The notes beneath the pieces were generated by a model. The model made no database searches, was not told the origin of the DNA, and saw nothing but the letters and a program-made list of their open reading frames with translations. From Zeus faber (lineage: Eukaryota; Chordata; Actinopteri; Zeiformes; Zeidae), in assembly GCA_960531495.1 (NCBI GenBank), contig OY482848.1, positions 35,746,817 to 35,810,816 of the forward strand: a stretch of 64,000 nucleotides of DNA. Direction: 5' to 3'. Position 1 is the stretch's first letter. Every line of letters begins with the position of its first letter. Below are positions 13,701 through 20,795 of this stretch, in pieces. A program made the translations under genes and the position numbers.

Positions 13701-14812
13701 GATCTGGTTCAGTGGTGGGAGAAGTGACAGCAGGCGTTTGCGAGGGTAAAGTCAGCTCTCTGTGGGAAGCCAGGGCTGTATAACCCTAACTTCTCTCTCC
13801 CTTTTTGTCTGCAGACCGACGCGTAGGCGCAGTCCTGTCCCAGGAGGTTGAGGGGACCGAGTGTCCATTACATTGCATTGCATTGCATTTAGCAGACGCT
13901 TTTGTCCAAAGTGACTTACAATTATTCAAACACCGACGGACGCAGCCATCAGGAGCAATTAGGGGTTAAGTGTCTTGCTCAAGGACACTACAGCATGCTA
14001 GCAGGAGGAGCCTGGGATCAAACCAGCAACCTTTAGATTACTAGACCACCAGCTCTACCTCCTGAGCTACCACCCCACTGTCCGGTGCTGTACCTCAGCC
14101 GCAAGCTCTACGAGTGGGAGTCGAGGTACAGCACGGTGGAGAAAGAGTGTCCTGCCATTAAATGGGCAGTCGGGTCCCTCCGTTACTACCTCCTGGGACG
14201 AGCTTTCACCCACTGTTCAGACCACACCCCGCTGCAGTGGCTCCAACGCATGAAGGACACAAATGCCGGGATCACCCGGTAGTACCTGGCTCTCCAGCCC
14301 ATTAACTTCCGGGTGGTCCACAGGCCGGCAGTGCAGATGGTTGTGGCTAACTTTCTCTCCCGCTCTGGGGCGGGGCGGGAGGGGAGTCGGCTGTCGGCCG
14401 GATGGCTCCCCAGTCAAAGGTGGGCGGTGGGGGTATGTGGTGGACAAAGGGGCGTGGTCAAGCACCGGCTGTGGACGACAGCACGGTTTCCTTTTACCGC
14501 TGCCACCAAGCTTCCTTGATTTGGGCGCTGATTGGGCCAGATCAAGGCAGGGGGTTTTGGGCTGCTCGTGAGCGGAACGCCAATCCTCCTGCGCCCGTGA
14601 GGACTGTTAACAACCGTGTGTGTGTGTGTGTGTACGTGTGTGTGTGTGTGTGTGTGTGTGTGTCATGGCCTGCTTGCCAGAACTGACAAAAACAATAAAT
14701 CTCAAGCCATGTTGGTGCACCACGGCCAAAAAGACTCCGTCTCCCTCCCTGAACCCTTATCTGTGGGGAGAATCTCCCACAAGTGTATGTAGTGTGTATA
14801 TATAGTGTACAT

Positions 14813-14843
<31 letters not shown>

Positions 14844-17800
14844 ATATATGTATATCAAGGGTGATGAGATGCTTGGTATTGTGTACAGTGTATCATACAG
14901 ACTGGATAGAGAGCTGGTGGTAAGTCCTAACGCTCGTTAAACAGGTAGGTTGTTAGCTGAGAAGTACCTGTACTTGATTTCAGATTTAGGTCATCAATCT
15001 AGACTTTTAACAATCATTCATCAGCAAATTATTTTCAATTATTATTTCTCTTGAATTATTAGTCTTTGAAATACTCTAAGCAAGTCTCAAATTATTCTCA
15101 AACTATTCCAAATATTGTTTAATTGTGACTAATGAGGTAAAATATGTACATTAAATATAATAAAATTGTAAACCTAAACTTCACAGCTTAGAATATACAG
15201 TATTCATATTCTCTTACTTACATTGAACATCTATGAAGAGTGAGGAGTTCAAGCTTCCAAACTGGTTGTGTGACTGGCAGTGGTACATGGCTCCATCCTC
15301 TGGGCTGACGGAGGTGAAGGTGTAACATTGAGCTGCTCCCCAGGGCAGAGCTTGGTTCTCCTTGTACCAAGTGAACTCAGCTGGAGGGTTGGCATCACTG
15401 CTGCAGCTCAGAGTCAGGGGGCTGCCCTCCTCCACCCAACCAGAGGGAATCGCTGTCACCGAGACGTCCCTGGGAGCATCTGATTAAAGAAGAGTTTCGT
15501 AAAGAGGAAATACTTGTGTTGTTCCAAATGTAATGATAAAGAGGAAAGCAGCACACAGCCTCAAAAGGTATTCACAGCACGCGACCGCCAAATACAGCGA
15601 CCACCGAATACAGCGACCACCGAAGACAGCCAGCGCCCATTCCGAGGAGCGTCAACAAACTCTCACCAAGGATCCAGATGCAGAGTTAGTTTGCGCTTGT
15701 TACTTCTGTTGTTACCACACTGCCAAATTAAACTGAGTCAACTTAACTTTTTTTTTTCATTTTGCATTAAAACAACGAGTCATTTGACAGAGAACAGTAC
15801 ACAAGACGGAGAGAGTCCTTTCAGCAGAGCGGAGGTCCTGCTGGTTTCTGACAGAACAGGAGTAGCTCCCTGCATGGAGACTGCTGACTGGGTCCAGGAC
15901 CAGCAGGTTGCTGTGGTACTCTGGCTGGGTCAGAGGTCGTCTGTTCTGGTACCAGATGTAGCTTGGGTTGTCAGCCAGAGGACATCTGGACCTGCATCTC
16001 AGTGTCACCCTCCCTCCCGCTGTTACCACGGCAACAGGAGACACATCCACTCTCAGGCCTGAATGAGGACAGTAATAATTAGAATAATGGAGTAATGGAT
16101 TCCTTACATTACAAAAGTAATATTATTTAATATTCATATTATCGTATGAATCAACAGTACCTGTGACAGTCAGAGTTGTACCAGATAAACTACTTCCCCA
16201 TTCAAAGTTTTCCGTTTTGAATTTAAAGCGATACTCTCCACTGTCTGTGTCTCTGAGGTCAGTGATTGTCAAAGTGGAGCGTCCTTCCTCTGCGACAGGG
16301 AACTCAACACGACCTGTGTATTCAGAGTCACTCTGAAGGTCCTCAGCTTGTGAGTATTTCTTCCATCTAAGGCTACAGCCAGGATTAAACCAGAGTTGTG
16401 AGCTGACCACCTCGTGACTTCTGTATGTGCAGGAAATGTTGACTGCTGAGCCCTCCAAGACACAGATATGTCGGTGGGTGTAAAACACTCGGTTGCAGCT
16501 CAGGCCATGGACACCTGAGAGGTAAAAGCATTTCACAAAGCAGCGTTACACCTGTAGTCTTCACAGCTGCCAGACAGTGGAGGTTGTAGTCTTTGTTGTA
16601 GTAACAGTACCAGAGTAATAGTCATTATCCAGGTGGAGCTCAATGGGTTGAATGTTCTACAACCACATGGTGGAGGGTTCGAATCCCAAGGGGATTCATC
16701 CTGTCTAATACTGCATATGTGACCCACCACAGCAAAATCCGCCGTCTCGCAGCCAAATCAGTTGAAAAAACCTTTCTTGAAGGAAAATTTGATTTTTCCA
16801 GATTCCTGTTTCTTTGTGTGTTTTTTTTTTATCTCTCAACGTATTTTCAAAACCGAGTTTGATTTATAAATAGTAGAAAAATGTTAAACCATGGAGTTAA
16901 ATATTCCCGTTAGATGACATGGGGAAACACAGTTCAGTTACCGAGACGCTGAACAGCAATGAACAAAGCCAATCGATGGTTTTCTTTAAAGCGAGCGTCC
17001 GGGTGAAAATCATTCCTCCATATTCCATGTGATGTGAAGTCATAATGTTAAACCGTTTTGATAGAGTTCAACTTTTAAATCGTAGTACTTTTACACACAC
17101 ACACACGCTTACATCGTTGTGGAGGGGGGCGTGTACCAACGTGTACCATCCAGTAAGAATTGCTGACGTCACTTCCGTAAACAAGACGAGGATCCGGTTT
17201 CACTTGTCTGTGAAAACTTTAATTTCCCTTATTGTTATGGATGAGGAGCAGCGGGTGGAGGAAGATCTGAATCATATCACGGAGCTTAACCTGACCAGTG
17301 CCATAGATCCAAGTCAGTGTAAGCAGCGCGTACTGGACATTTTCCTCGATGACAGTCAGTTCTCCCACAGCCACGTTGAATGTGATATTACTCCGGACTT
17401 GGAGAACATTTCAAACAGCGGTTTTCAACCTAATGTGACAAATAAACGTAATATTTTCAAGAACCACCAGAGGAAACCAACGATACGCCCGTTGTTGTTA
17501 CAACGGAAGAAGTTGATGACGTGATGAAGTCCGTTGAGGTTGGTGATTGGCAGATTTTCAGATTTTCCGAGTCATATTATTGATGGACTCTACATTTTGC
17601 TGTGCTGTCCGTACTTTTAAACTCCAACTTTTTGTTTTTTAAACTTAAAAATAGTTGTGTGTTGTTGACGCTGTTCAACATTCCCTCAAAACACAAGAAC
17701 AAAGCAGTGATTGGCCCATTCAGCAGTATGTTAAGTAGTCATGAGGCTTTGTTGATCCTCCAACATTTGCATTGTGGGAGCTGGCTGAGTGAAGCCAAGT

Positions 17801-20795
17801 GTGGGTAAAACTTTGATGGTGATTATCTCAATATCACAGTTTGCCACACCCTTGTCATTAACAAGTCATAGCTTTAAAAATATTTGCTTGATTTGCACAA
17901 GTGACACCTTGTTTGGAAGCTCTGATTCTCCACTTTCAAATGAGGCGAAAAACAAAAAAGTCGAAAACCGCCAAATGACGCTGAAGTACGCAATGGGTCA
18001 CACATAATGATTTAAACTTGAACCAAAGGTTCCATCAGGTGCCATTTTCTCACTTTTGTTCTGTGCAGTAAACTTACACACTGAAGGAGAGGGGAAGCTC
18101 CCGTGTTCATGAACAGCACAGGAAAAACTGTCTTCAGGTCTTAAGGAGTCTCTGGAAATATTCTGTCCTTTCTCAATGCTACGTCCATTCTTGTACCAGA
18201 TGTAAGTGGAGTCACCATTCAGGTCACAGATGCTGTGACAACTCAGATGCGTCCTGGAAGAAGACACAGCGCTCACCTGCACCTGGAGATCTGGATGTGG
18301 AAACACAGAAATGTCATTTGCCATAAATATACTAAATATAACGCAGCTAATGACATGCACTCACACACGCATGATTTTTTTTTACTTTCTAAATGTTAAT
18401 ATTGATTGAACAGATAAGTCCTCCATTTAAAGTTTTACCTGTTACAGATAACGTGACTCCAGGTTCGCCAGTAAATATCCCTCCTGGTTGGTCTGTTTTG
18501 AACCTGAACATGTACTGGGCGGAGTCACTCAGTCTCAGGTGTGTGATTCTCAGGGTGCATTGTTTGTTCCAACAGTAGAACTCAACGCGATCTGTGTAGT
18601 CTGGATCGTCCCTCAGATCCACAGCTTGACCACGCTCTTCTCTCGTAAACCACAGTGTTTCCTGCACCTCGGCGGAGACGCCATTCTCGCCGCTCGAGAA
18701 TCTGCAATCAATTTTCACGGTCGATCCCGTCGGAGCGCAGACTGTGCTGAGTGTGTAAGTCACTTCCCCGTCATCACGACCCCGCACCACTGGATAGAAG
18801 CACATCAGCATCAGGGTTATAAACGCACTGAGGCGGGTCAGCCCAAATGCATGAAGAAAAACAAAATAGTGATCGACTCGGGAGGAGTCCCAATCTGCTG
18901 GTGGAGCATGACTGCAAACCGTAGACGCAGATCCCTGAGAAACCACAACGTGAGACCTGGGTGATAGTCGTCACAGGTGACGGACGATCTCATGCAAGGG
19001 ATCGCAAGAATAAATGGACAGGAGAGGAAAGGGAGAGGGCCATGAGACTTCAGGTGGGACGCATGTCTGTCACATTTACAGTGACAGACACGCATACACC
19101 ATACAATTACAAAATAAAATAAAATAAAATAGAATAGATAAAGGGAATAGGCTAATGTATATGGGATAGGCTAGTTATGTATATACAGATATGTGCATTA
19201 AAGTGGCATGTGAACAAATATACCTCCTCTTTTAATTGAAAAAAGAGAAAACTGTTTGTACTGTTTGTTTTTCCAACCAGAAGCGGTCTGATTAGTGTTA
19301 TTGATGTTTTCTCTTTTTTCAGTTAAAAGAGTTGGTATTATTTGTACATTTGAAAAGCAGTCGGTAAACCGTCACTTATTTTCATTCAAATGAGTTGTCT
19401 GGGTCAGTTATGTATGTATAAAAAAAACGTCCAGCCAATGTGAGTATAGACTGAAGTTTTGCTTTGGCTTTGTTTATTAGTAGGGTATTATAAGCTTCAC
19501 CAAACACAGGTAAACCTCCGTCGTAGCTACCTTAGAAACCCAACCCAACACCCCGGTCATAGGGTTGGGGTGCTAAATACAGTATGAAAGTATGTACATG
19601 CATGTGATAAATAAAACCTCTTGAATTGAATTAAATCCCATGGCTCGTCCTCAGGACAGAGTTGTTGCAGTGGTTGTTGACGATTGAAGAATGAATAAAG
19701 AGTTGCGTCGCAGGTTGACAAGTTCAGCTCCACCTGCAACTAACTCTGTCCTGGATGCAACGCAACAAACGCTCTGTGCTGGTGCTGATGTCGTCACAGT
19801 GACAGCACAGTTTCAAAAAAGAAGAACAGATCCATAGACGTCTCCCAAGCAGGAAGACGCCTAGTTTGTAAAATAATAGGTTTATTACAAAAGAGCAACA
19901 TCAGACCAGACTTGCCTAGGACGTCCGGGAGAGAACCGATCCGGATGGATTCTCTGTCGAATGAAACTCGGGCAGGTGCTTTTATGCTTGACCAAAGACA
20001 ACGTTGACCCTCTGATTCCCCTACATAGGTCACCGTTCACATTTTCACCTCCCTTATCCCCTGACAATGGCCTCTCTCTCTCTCTCTCTCTTGAGACCCC
20101 TGGCACCGTCTGTTAATAATTATCTTATACAATGGGCACTGTCTTGGGACGCCACATATTCCAAGACACCTCATATTTCCCCCCTTTGAGACAACACAAA
20201 GTCTCGACAGAGAGAAGAGTCATTGAACTTACGATGTTAATTGGCTTAATAGAACTCATCTACTAACAAACAGACTGATTATAATATACCCTTCTGAACA
20301 TGCTTAGTCGTAGTAATACAATTAATTTGTGGAGTGTGAGAGCGAAAAACCCATCTGGCAGCTTCCTTTGTTAGTTCTTTCATCAACAATCAAGACCGGA
20401 AAATTCTCTCACGGTTCCTCTGCCCCAGGCAACCACCTATTGCACTCCAAATCAATTAACCGCAAAGAAGAAGGGTTTAGACAACTGTACAGGATGCTAC
20501 ATATAAATGCATACATTCATGCATACTCCCTGCCTCCCTGACTCCCTGACTCCCTGACTCCCTGACTCCCTGCCTCCCTGACTCCCTGACTCCCTGACTC
20601 CCTGCCGCTCTGCAGCTGCTTGGTGCCTTTGAATTGTCTCTGATCTGGAAACTAAATGCGCTCTGCTTTGAAGAATAGAAAATGTGAATGTACAATACCT
20701 GGTAAAAAGAGGAGGATGACAAGAAATCCTTTGGTTTCTCTTGCTCCAAAACCCATGTCTGCTCCTGTCCGCTCCGTCTTGCTCTTCACAGACAT
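4440..20795 (-). CDS. Receptor gene A: CD22/sialoadhesin-like Ig-superfamily gene, partial
   Basis: Proposed coding exons in transcript order are 20795-20699 (signal peptide), 18789-18439 (V), 18290-18078 (C2), 16514-16161 (V), 16058-15801 (C2), 15479-15222 (C2) and probably 4700-4440 (C2). The signal exon ends in phase 1, and joined to the first V exon it reads through a hydrophobic leader into VVRGRDDGE. The family would be single-pass cell-surface receptors of leukocytes that recognise glycans or other ligands. No transmembrane or cytoplasmic exon was found, so the gene may be truncated, or its 3' part may lie beyond the left edge. Whether the two V-C2 blocks belong to one transcript or to two genes cannot be settled here; the second V exon has no convincing leader of its own. 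Confidence 0.6.
4788..4867. repeat. (AATAAG)n / AAT-rich microsatellite
   Basis: Tandem AATAAG hexamers with AATAAT runs at both ends. Simple sequence, no coding interpretation. Confidence 0.85.
4936..5455 (+). mobile_element. L2-type LINE fragment (C-terminal RT region), degraded
   Basis: The three plus-strand frames together show the C-terminal part of an L2-type LINE polyprotein. Recognisable words are LYNIRKIRRYL, LDYCNALL, LQMIQNAA, KRAHVTPL and HWLPV. The same words in the same order occur in the better-preserved copy at 26634-27371. At least one stop replaces a codon near 5025 and there are frame changes, so it is inactive. The normal reading would be 3' end of ORF2, after the catalytic RT motifs. 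Confidence 0.8.
5460..6930. other. Intergenic DNA, no supported gene
   Basis: AT-rich DNA with short, unrelated open frames on both strands. No domain, repeat or RNA gene was recognised. Confidence 0.35.
6934..7141 (+). mobile_element. tRNA-derived SINE with L2-like tail
   Basis: The 5' head carries a polymerase III A box (TAGCTCAGGAGG at 6939-6950) and B box (GGTTCGATCCC at 6984-6994). The body includes GTGTCCTTGAGCAAGACA. The 3' end reads GTAAGTCGCTTTGGATAAAA then GCGTCTGCTAAATG and finishes in ATGTA repeats. The same tail closes the L2 LINE at about 27475-27530, as expected for a SINE mobilised by L2 machinery. A second partial head (GGTAGCTCAATAGGGG) sits at 6911-6927. A reverse-orientation copy is at 13867-14076. 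Confidence 0.9.
7142..9070. other. Intergenic DNA; AT palindrome near 8650-8710
   Basis: No gene is supported. A minus-strand open frame at 8363-8641 has a short charged, coiled-coil-looking end but no recognisable family. At 8650-8710 there is a near-palindromic TATAATTATATAATTATAT tract that could extrude as a cruciform. Confidence 0.35.
9078..9240 (+). repeat. Interspersed fish repeat fragment (LINE 3'-UTR-like)
   Basis: The words TGTGAGCCATTTCTCAAGG, TTTTTTCAGGAGTTTTTCCT and GACCAGGGGGTGTTG are typical of a common fish LINE-associated 3' sequence. It is family recognition from memory only; boundaries are approximate. Confidence 0.4.
9241..10140. other. Intergenic DNA, no supported gene
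   Basis: No domain or repeat recognised beyond short open frames in both directions. Confidence 0.3.
10150..10450 (+). mobile_element. LINE endonuclease (APE-type) fragment, broken
   Basis: Plus-strand frames contain LANVQSLENKLDGIR, RDYTIFCLTET and FRMDRTAESRKSKGGGV in order. These are the start of the apurinic-like endonuclease domain of a Rex1/CR1-type fish LINE (N, E and substrate-loop region). In-frame stops follow CLTET, so it is dead. The RT relic at 35790-36820 may belong to the same family. Confidence 0.7.
10451..11340. other. Intergenic DNA, possible repeat edge at 11298-11340
   Basis: No gene seen. The last 40 bases (ACGACCGAGTTCCGTTC then GGTCGTTAAG) look like the edge of a dispersed repeat directly abutting the truncated 5' end of the LTR element. 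Confidence 0.3.
11441..12402 (+). pseudogene. LTR element integrase region, disrupted
   Basis: The N-terminal part has a histidine/cysteine zinc-binding segment (HLGHEKTQQRIMARFYWSGI then a cysteine near 11705). The catalytic core follows with the D, D and E positions in GMDLIGP, LADQGTT and LVERFIKTL, at about 11780, 11960 and 12067. A stop lies shortly after the zinc-binding part (near 11722), another near 11818, and a frame change near 12170 separates the core from the region after it. Integrase normally inserts element cDNA into the genome; this copy cannot make an intact enzyme. Confidence 0.85.
12436..13727 (+). pseudogene. LTR element integrase C-terminus continuous with reverse transcriptase, disrupted
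   Basis: One open frame runs from an integrase C-terminal motif (KWQGPFVVTQRAG, then IYHLNLLKEW) straight into RT (PYRLPEHKHK, GVIEESTSDWFSPIVLV, FCVDYRRVNTVSKF, FTTMDLTKGYWQIPL). This shows IN-RT order without relying on annotation. The YLDD catalytic codons at 13365-13376 are separated from upstream RT sequence by a 94-bp insertion. There is a stop in the frame after HSDTWE near 13407 and the frame is already shifted around 13130. RT continues as GYYRRFLPNFSEL to 13727. Confidence 0.85.
13271..13364 (+). mobile_element. 94-bp repeat inserted in RT codons with 9-bp target duplication
   Basis: TACCTAGAT occurs at 13262-13270 and again at 13365-13373, flanking the insert. The insert starts with TTCAAGA heptamers, continues TTTTTATTTGTCACATACAT and ends in an A-rich TAAATAAAATAAAAATAA tail. 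That tail and the direct duplication fit LINE-mediated retroposition. Related copies are at 40420-40505 (plus) and about 19575-19640 (minus). Confidence 0.85.
13867..14076 (-). mobile_element. SINE copy (minus orientation) nested in the LTR element
   Basis: Reverse complement of the SINE at 6934-7141: the tail ATGCAATGCAATG-type repeats lie at the left, and the B box (as GGGATCAAACC) and A box (GAGCTACC) at the right. It separates RNase H codons. Flanks AGTGTCC on the left and ACTGTCC on the right look like a target duplication with one change. The coding frame ECP...VLYLSRKL rejoins if the insert is ignored. Confidence 0.9.
14077..14370 (+). pseudogene. LTR element RNase H region, fragment
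   Basis: Motifs VLYLSRKLYEWESRYS, EKECPAIKWAV and HCSDHTPLQWLQ identify the RNase H domain of Ty3/gypsy elements. A stop follows NAGITR near 14280, then the tail motif INFRVVHRPAVQMVVANFLS. The domain's 5' part was split off by the nested SINE. Inactive. Confidence 0.85.
14436..14781 (+). repeat. 3' LTR of the gypsy-type element
   Basis: A purine-rich tract (GTGGGCGGTGGGGGTA) precedes a TG-initiated segment that ends in CCCACA at 14781, giving the TG...CA form of an LTR of about 346 bp. An AATAAA lies near 14693. A (TG)n microsatellite at 14618-14662 sits inside it. No second LTR was found to confirm the boundaries. Confidence 0.6.
14782..15221. other. Intron of gene A, AT-rich
   Basis: Holds a TATATA tract at about 14807-14857. 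Nothing else seen up to the Ig exon. Confidence 0.4.
15222..15479 (-). CDS. Gene A exon: Ig C2 domain 3
   Basis: A 258-nt exon with acceptor AATCAG and donor GTAAGT. Residues include PLTLSCSSDANPPAEF for the first cysteine and DGAMYHCQSHNQFGS for the second, ending near LFIDVQ. Its first half is almost the same as the gene B exon 33808-34068; its second half is different. Confidence 0.75.
15801..16058 (-). CDS. Gene A exon: Ig C2 domain 2
   Basis: A 258-nt exon with VTLRCRSRCPLADNPSYIWY and GSYSCSVRNQQDLRSAERTL marking the two cysteines and the core tryptophan. Apart from about one residue it is the same as the gene B exon 34392-34649, including flanking intron bases. Confidence 0.8.
16161..16514 (-). 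CDS. Gene A exon: second Ig V-type domain
   Basis: A 354-nt exon starting in phase 1 with GVHGLSCNRVFYTHRHICVL. Features include SAVNISCTYRS (first cysteine), SSQLWFNPG (tryptophan), GRVEFPVAEEGRSTLTITDL and DSGEYRFKFKTEN. It ends TLTVTG with donor GTACTG. In the F strand the position that is arginine in the first V domain (YMFRF) is lysine here (YRFKF). The canonical second Ig cysteine is absent at this place in both V types, as usual for this fish subfamily. Confidence 0.8.
16718..18002. mobile_element. DNA transposon with TGTGACCCA inverted ends, unclassified
   Basis: TGTGACCCA at 16718 is matched by TGGGTCACA ending at 18002, and both ends are flanked by CATA (16714-16717 and 18003-18006). 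This gives a 1285-bp element with 9-bp terminal inverted repeats and a possible 4-bp target duplication. A plus-strand open frame lies inside. The element is in an intron of gene A, with its right end about 72 bp from the donor of the 18078-18290 exon. No equivalent was seen at the matching place in gene B, so insertion after duplication is likely. I could not assign a superfamily. Confidence 0.6.
17237..17524 (+). CDS. Unrecognised acidic open frame inside the DNA transposon
   Basis: Starting at the ATG at 17237 the frame reads MDEEQRVEEDLNHITELN and continues for 95 residues, ending in a basic RKPTIRPLLLQRKK segment. The start lies in GTTATGG, a moderate translation context. The acidic beginning and basic end could be the N-terminus of a degraded transposase or accessory protein, but no catalytic motif is present and I do not recognise it. 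Confidence 0.25.
   Translation: MDEEQRVEEDLNHITELNLTSAIDPSQCKQRVLDIFLDDSQFSHSHVECDITPDLENISNSGFQPNVTNKRNIFKNHQRKPTIRPLLLQRKKLMT
18078..18290 (-). CDS. Gene A exon: Ig C2 domain 1
   Basis: A 213-nt exon with acceptor CATCCAG and donor GTAAGT. It carries THLSCHSICDLNGDSTYIWY and EDSFSCAVHEHGSFPSP, the short C2-type fold that follows the V domain in fish CD22-like receptors. The partner in gene B is at 37251-37481. Confidence 0.75.
18439..18789 (-). CDS. Gene A exon: first Ig V-type domain
   Basis: A 351-nt exon starting in phase 1 after CTATCCAG. It has VTYTLSTVCAPTGSTVKIDC, VQETLWFTREERG, the DPDYTDRVEF strand, TLRITHLRLSDSAQYMFRFK and GVTLSVTG at the end. Siglec V domains use an F-strand arginine to hold sialic acid; the arginine in YMFRF is at the expected place. 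Extra cysteines (FYCWNKQC) may form a second disulphide; they are not present in the gene B copy. Confidence 0.8.
19206..19351. repeat. Long inverted repeat (hairpin MITE-like)
   Basis: The left arm (19206-19252, including CTCTTTTAATTGAAAAAAGA) and right arm (19306-19351, including TCTTTTTTCAGTTAAAAGAG) are imperfect reverse complements over about 45 bp, separated by about 53 bp. It looks like a fold-back element. No target duplication was confirmed. Confidence 0.65.
19575..19640 (-). repeat. Third copy of the 94-bp TTCAAGA/TTTATTT repeat family
   Basis: Read on the minus strand it gives TTCAATTCAAGAGGTTTTAT then TTATCACATGCATGTACATA, matching the inserts at 13271-13364 and 40420-40505 in word order. 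Confidence 0.6.
19830..20160 (-). mobile_element. Possible LTR fragment, minus orientation
   Basis: Read on the minus strand, a TGTGGCGTCCC start is followed by a GA-rich tract, several potential promoter words and AATAAACC just before ACTAGGCGTCTTCC. That is the layout of an LTR U3-R region. Orientation agrees with the retroviral remnant at 25461-28470, but 5 kb and a host exon separate them and no matching second LTR was found. Confidence 0.3.
20524..20604. repeat. Minisatellite of TGACTCCC / TGCCTCCC 8-bp units
   Basis: About ten tandem octamers (CTGACTCC/CTGCCTCC). Lies about 100 bp downstream of the gene A signal exon on the minus strand. Confidence 0.85.
20699..20795 (-). CDS. Gene A exon: signal peptide
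   Basis: Starting at the ATG at 20795 the frame reads MSVKSKTERTGADMGFGARE; a second in-frame ATG is at 20756 (MGFGARETKG). The hydrophobic stretch FLVILLFLP follows and the donor is CCAG/GTATTG in phase 1. The shorter start gives a more typical signal peptide. The gene B partner at 38602-38704 has the same arrangement, ARETK included, which supports both as genuine exons. Confidence 0.7.

Larger units (their letters stand above)
11341..14781 (+). mobile_element. Ty3/gypsy-type LTR retrotransposon, integrase before RT (Gmr1-like), 5'-truncated
   Basis: The element reads, in plus order: integrase zinc-binding region, integrase core, integrase C-terminal region, reverse transcriptase, RNase H, 3' LTR. 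Canonical Ty3/gypsy order is RT-RH-IN. The IN-first arrangement is the hallmark of the Gmr1 lineage described from cod. Gag, protease and a 5' LTR were not found, so the left end is truncated near 11341. The coding region is broken by stops, frame changes, a 94-bp insertion in RT (13271-13364) and a SINE (13867-14076). It lies between two Ig exons of receptor gene A (4440-4700 and 15222-15479), on the opposite strand. Confidence 0.85.
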
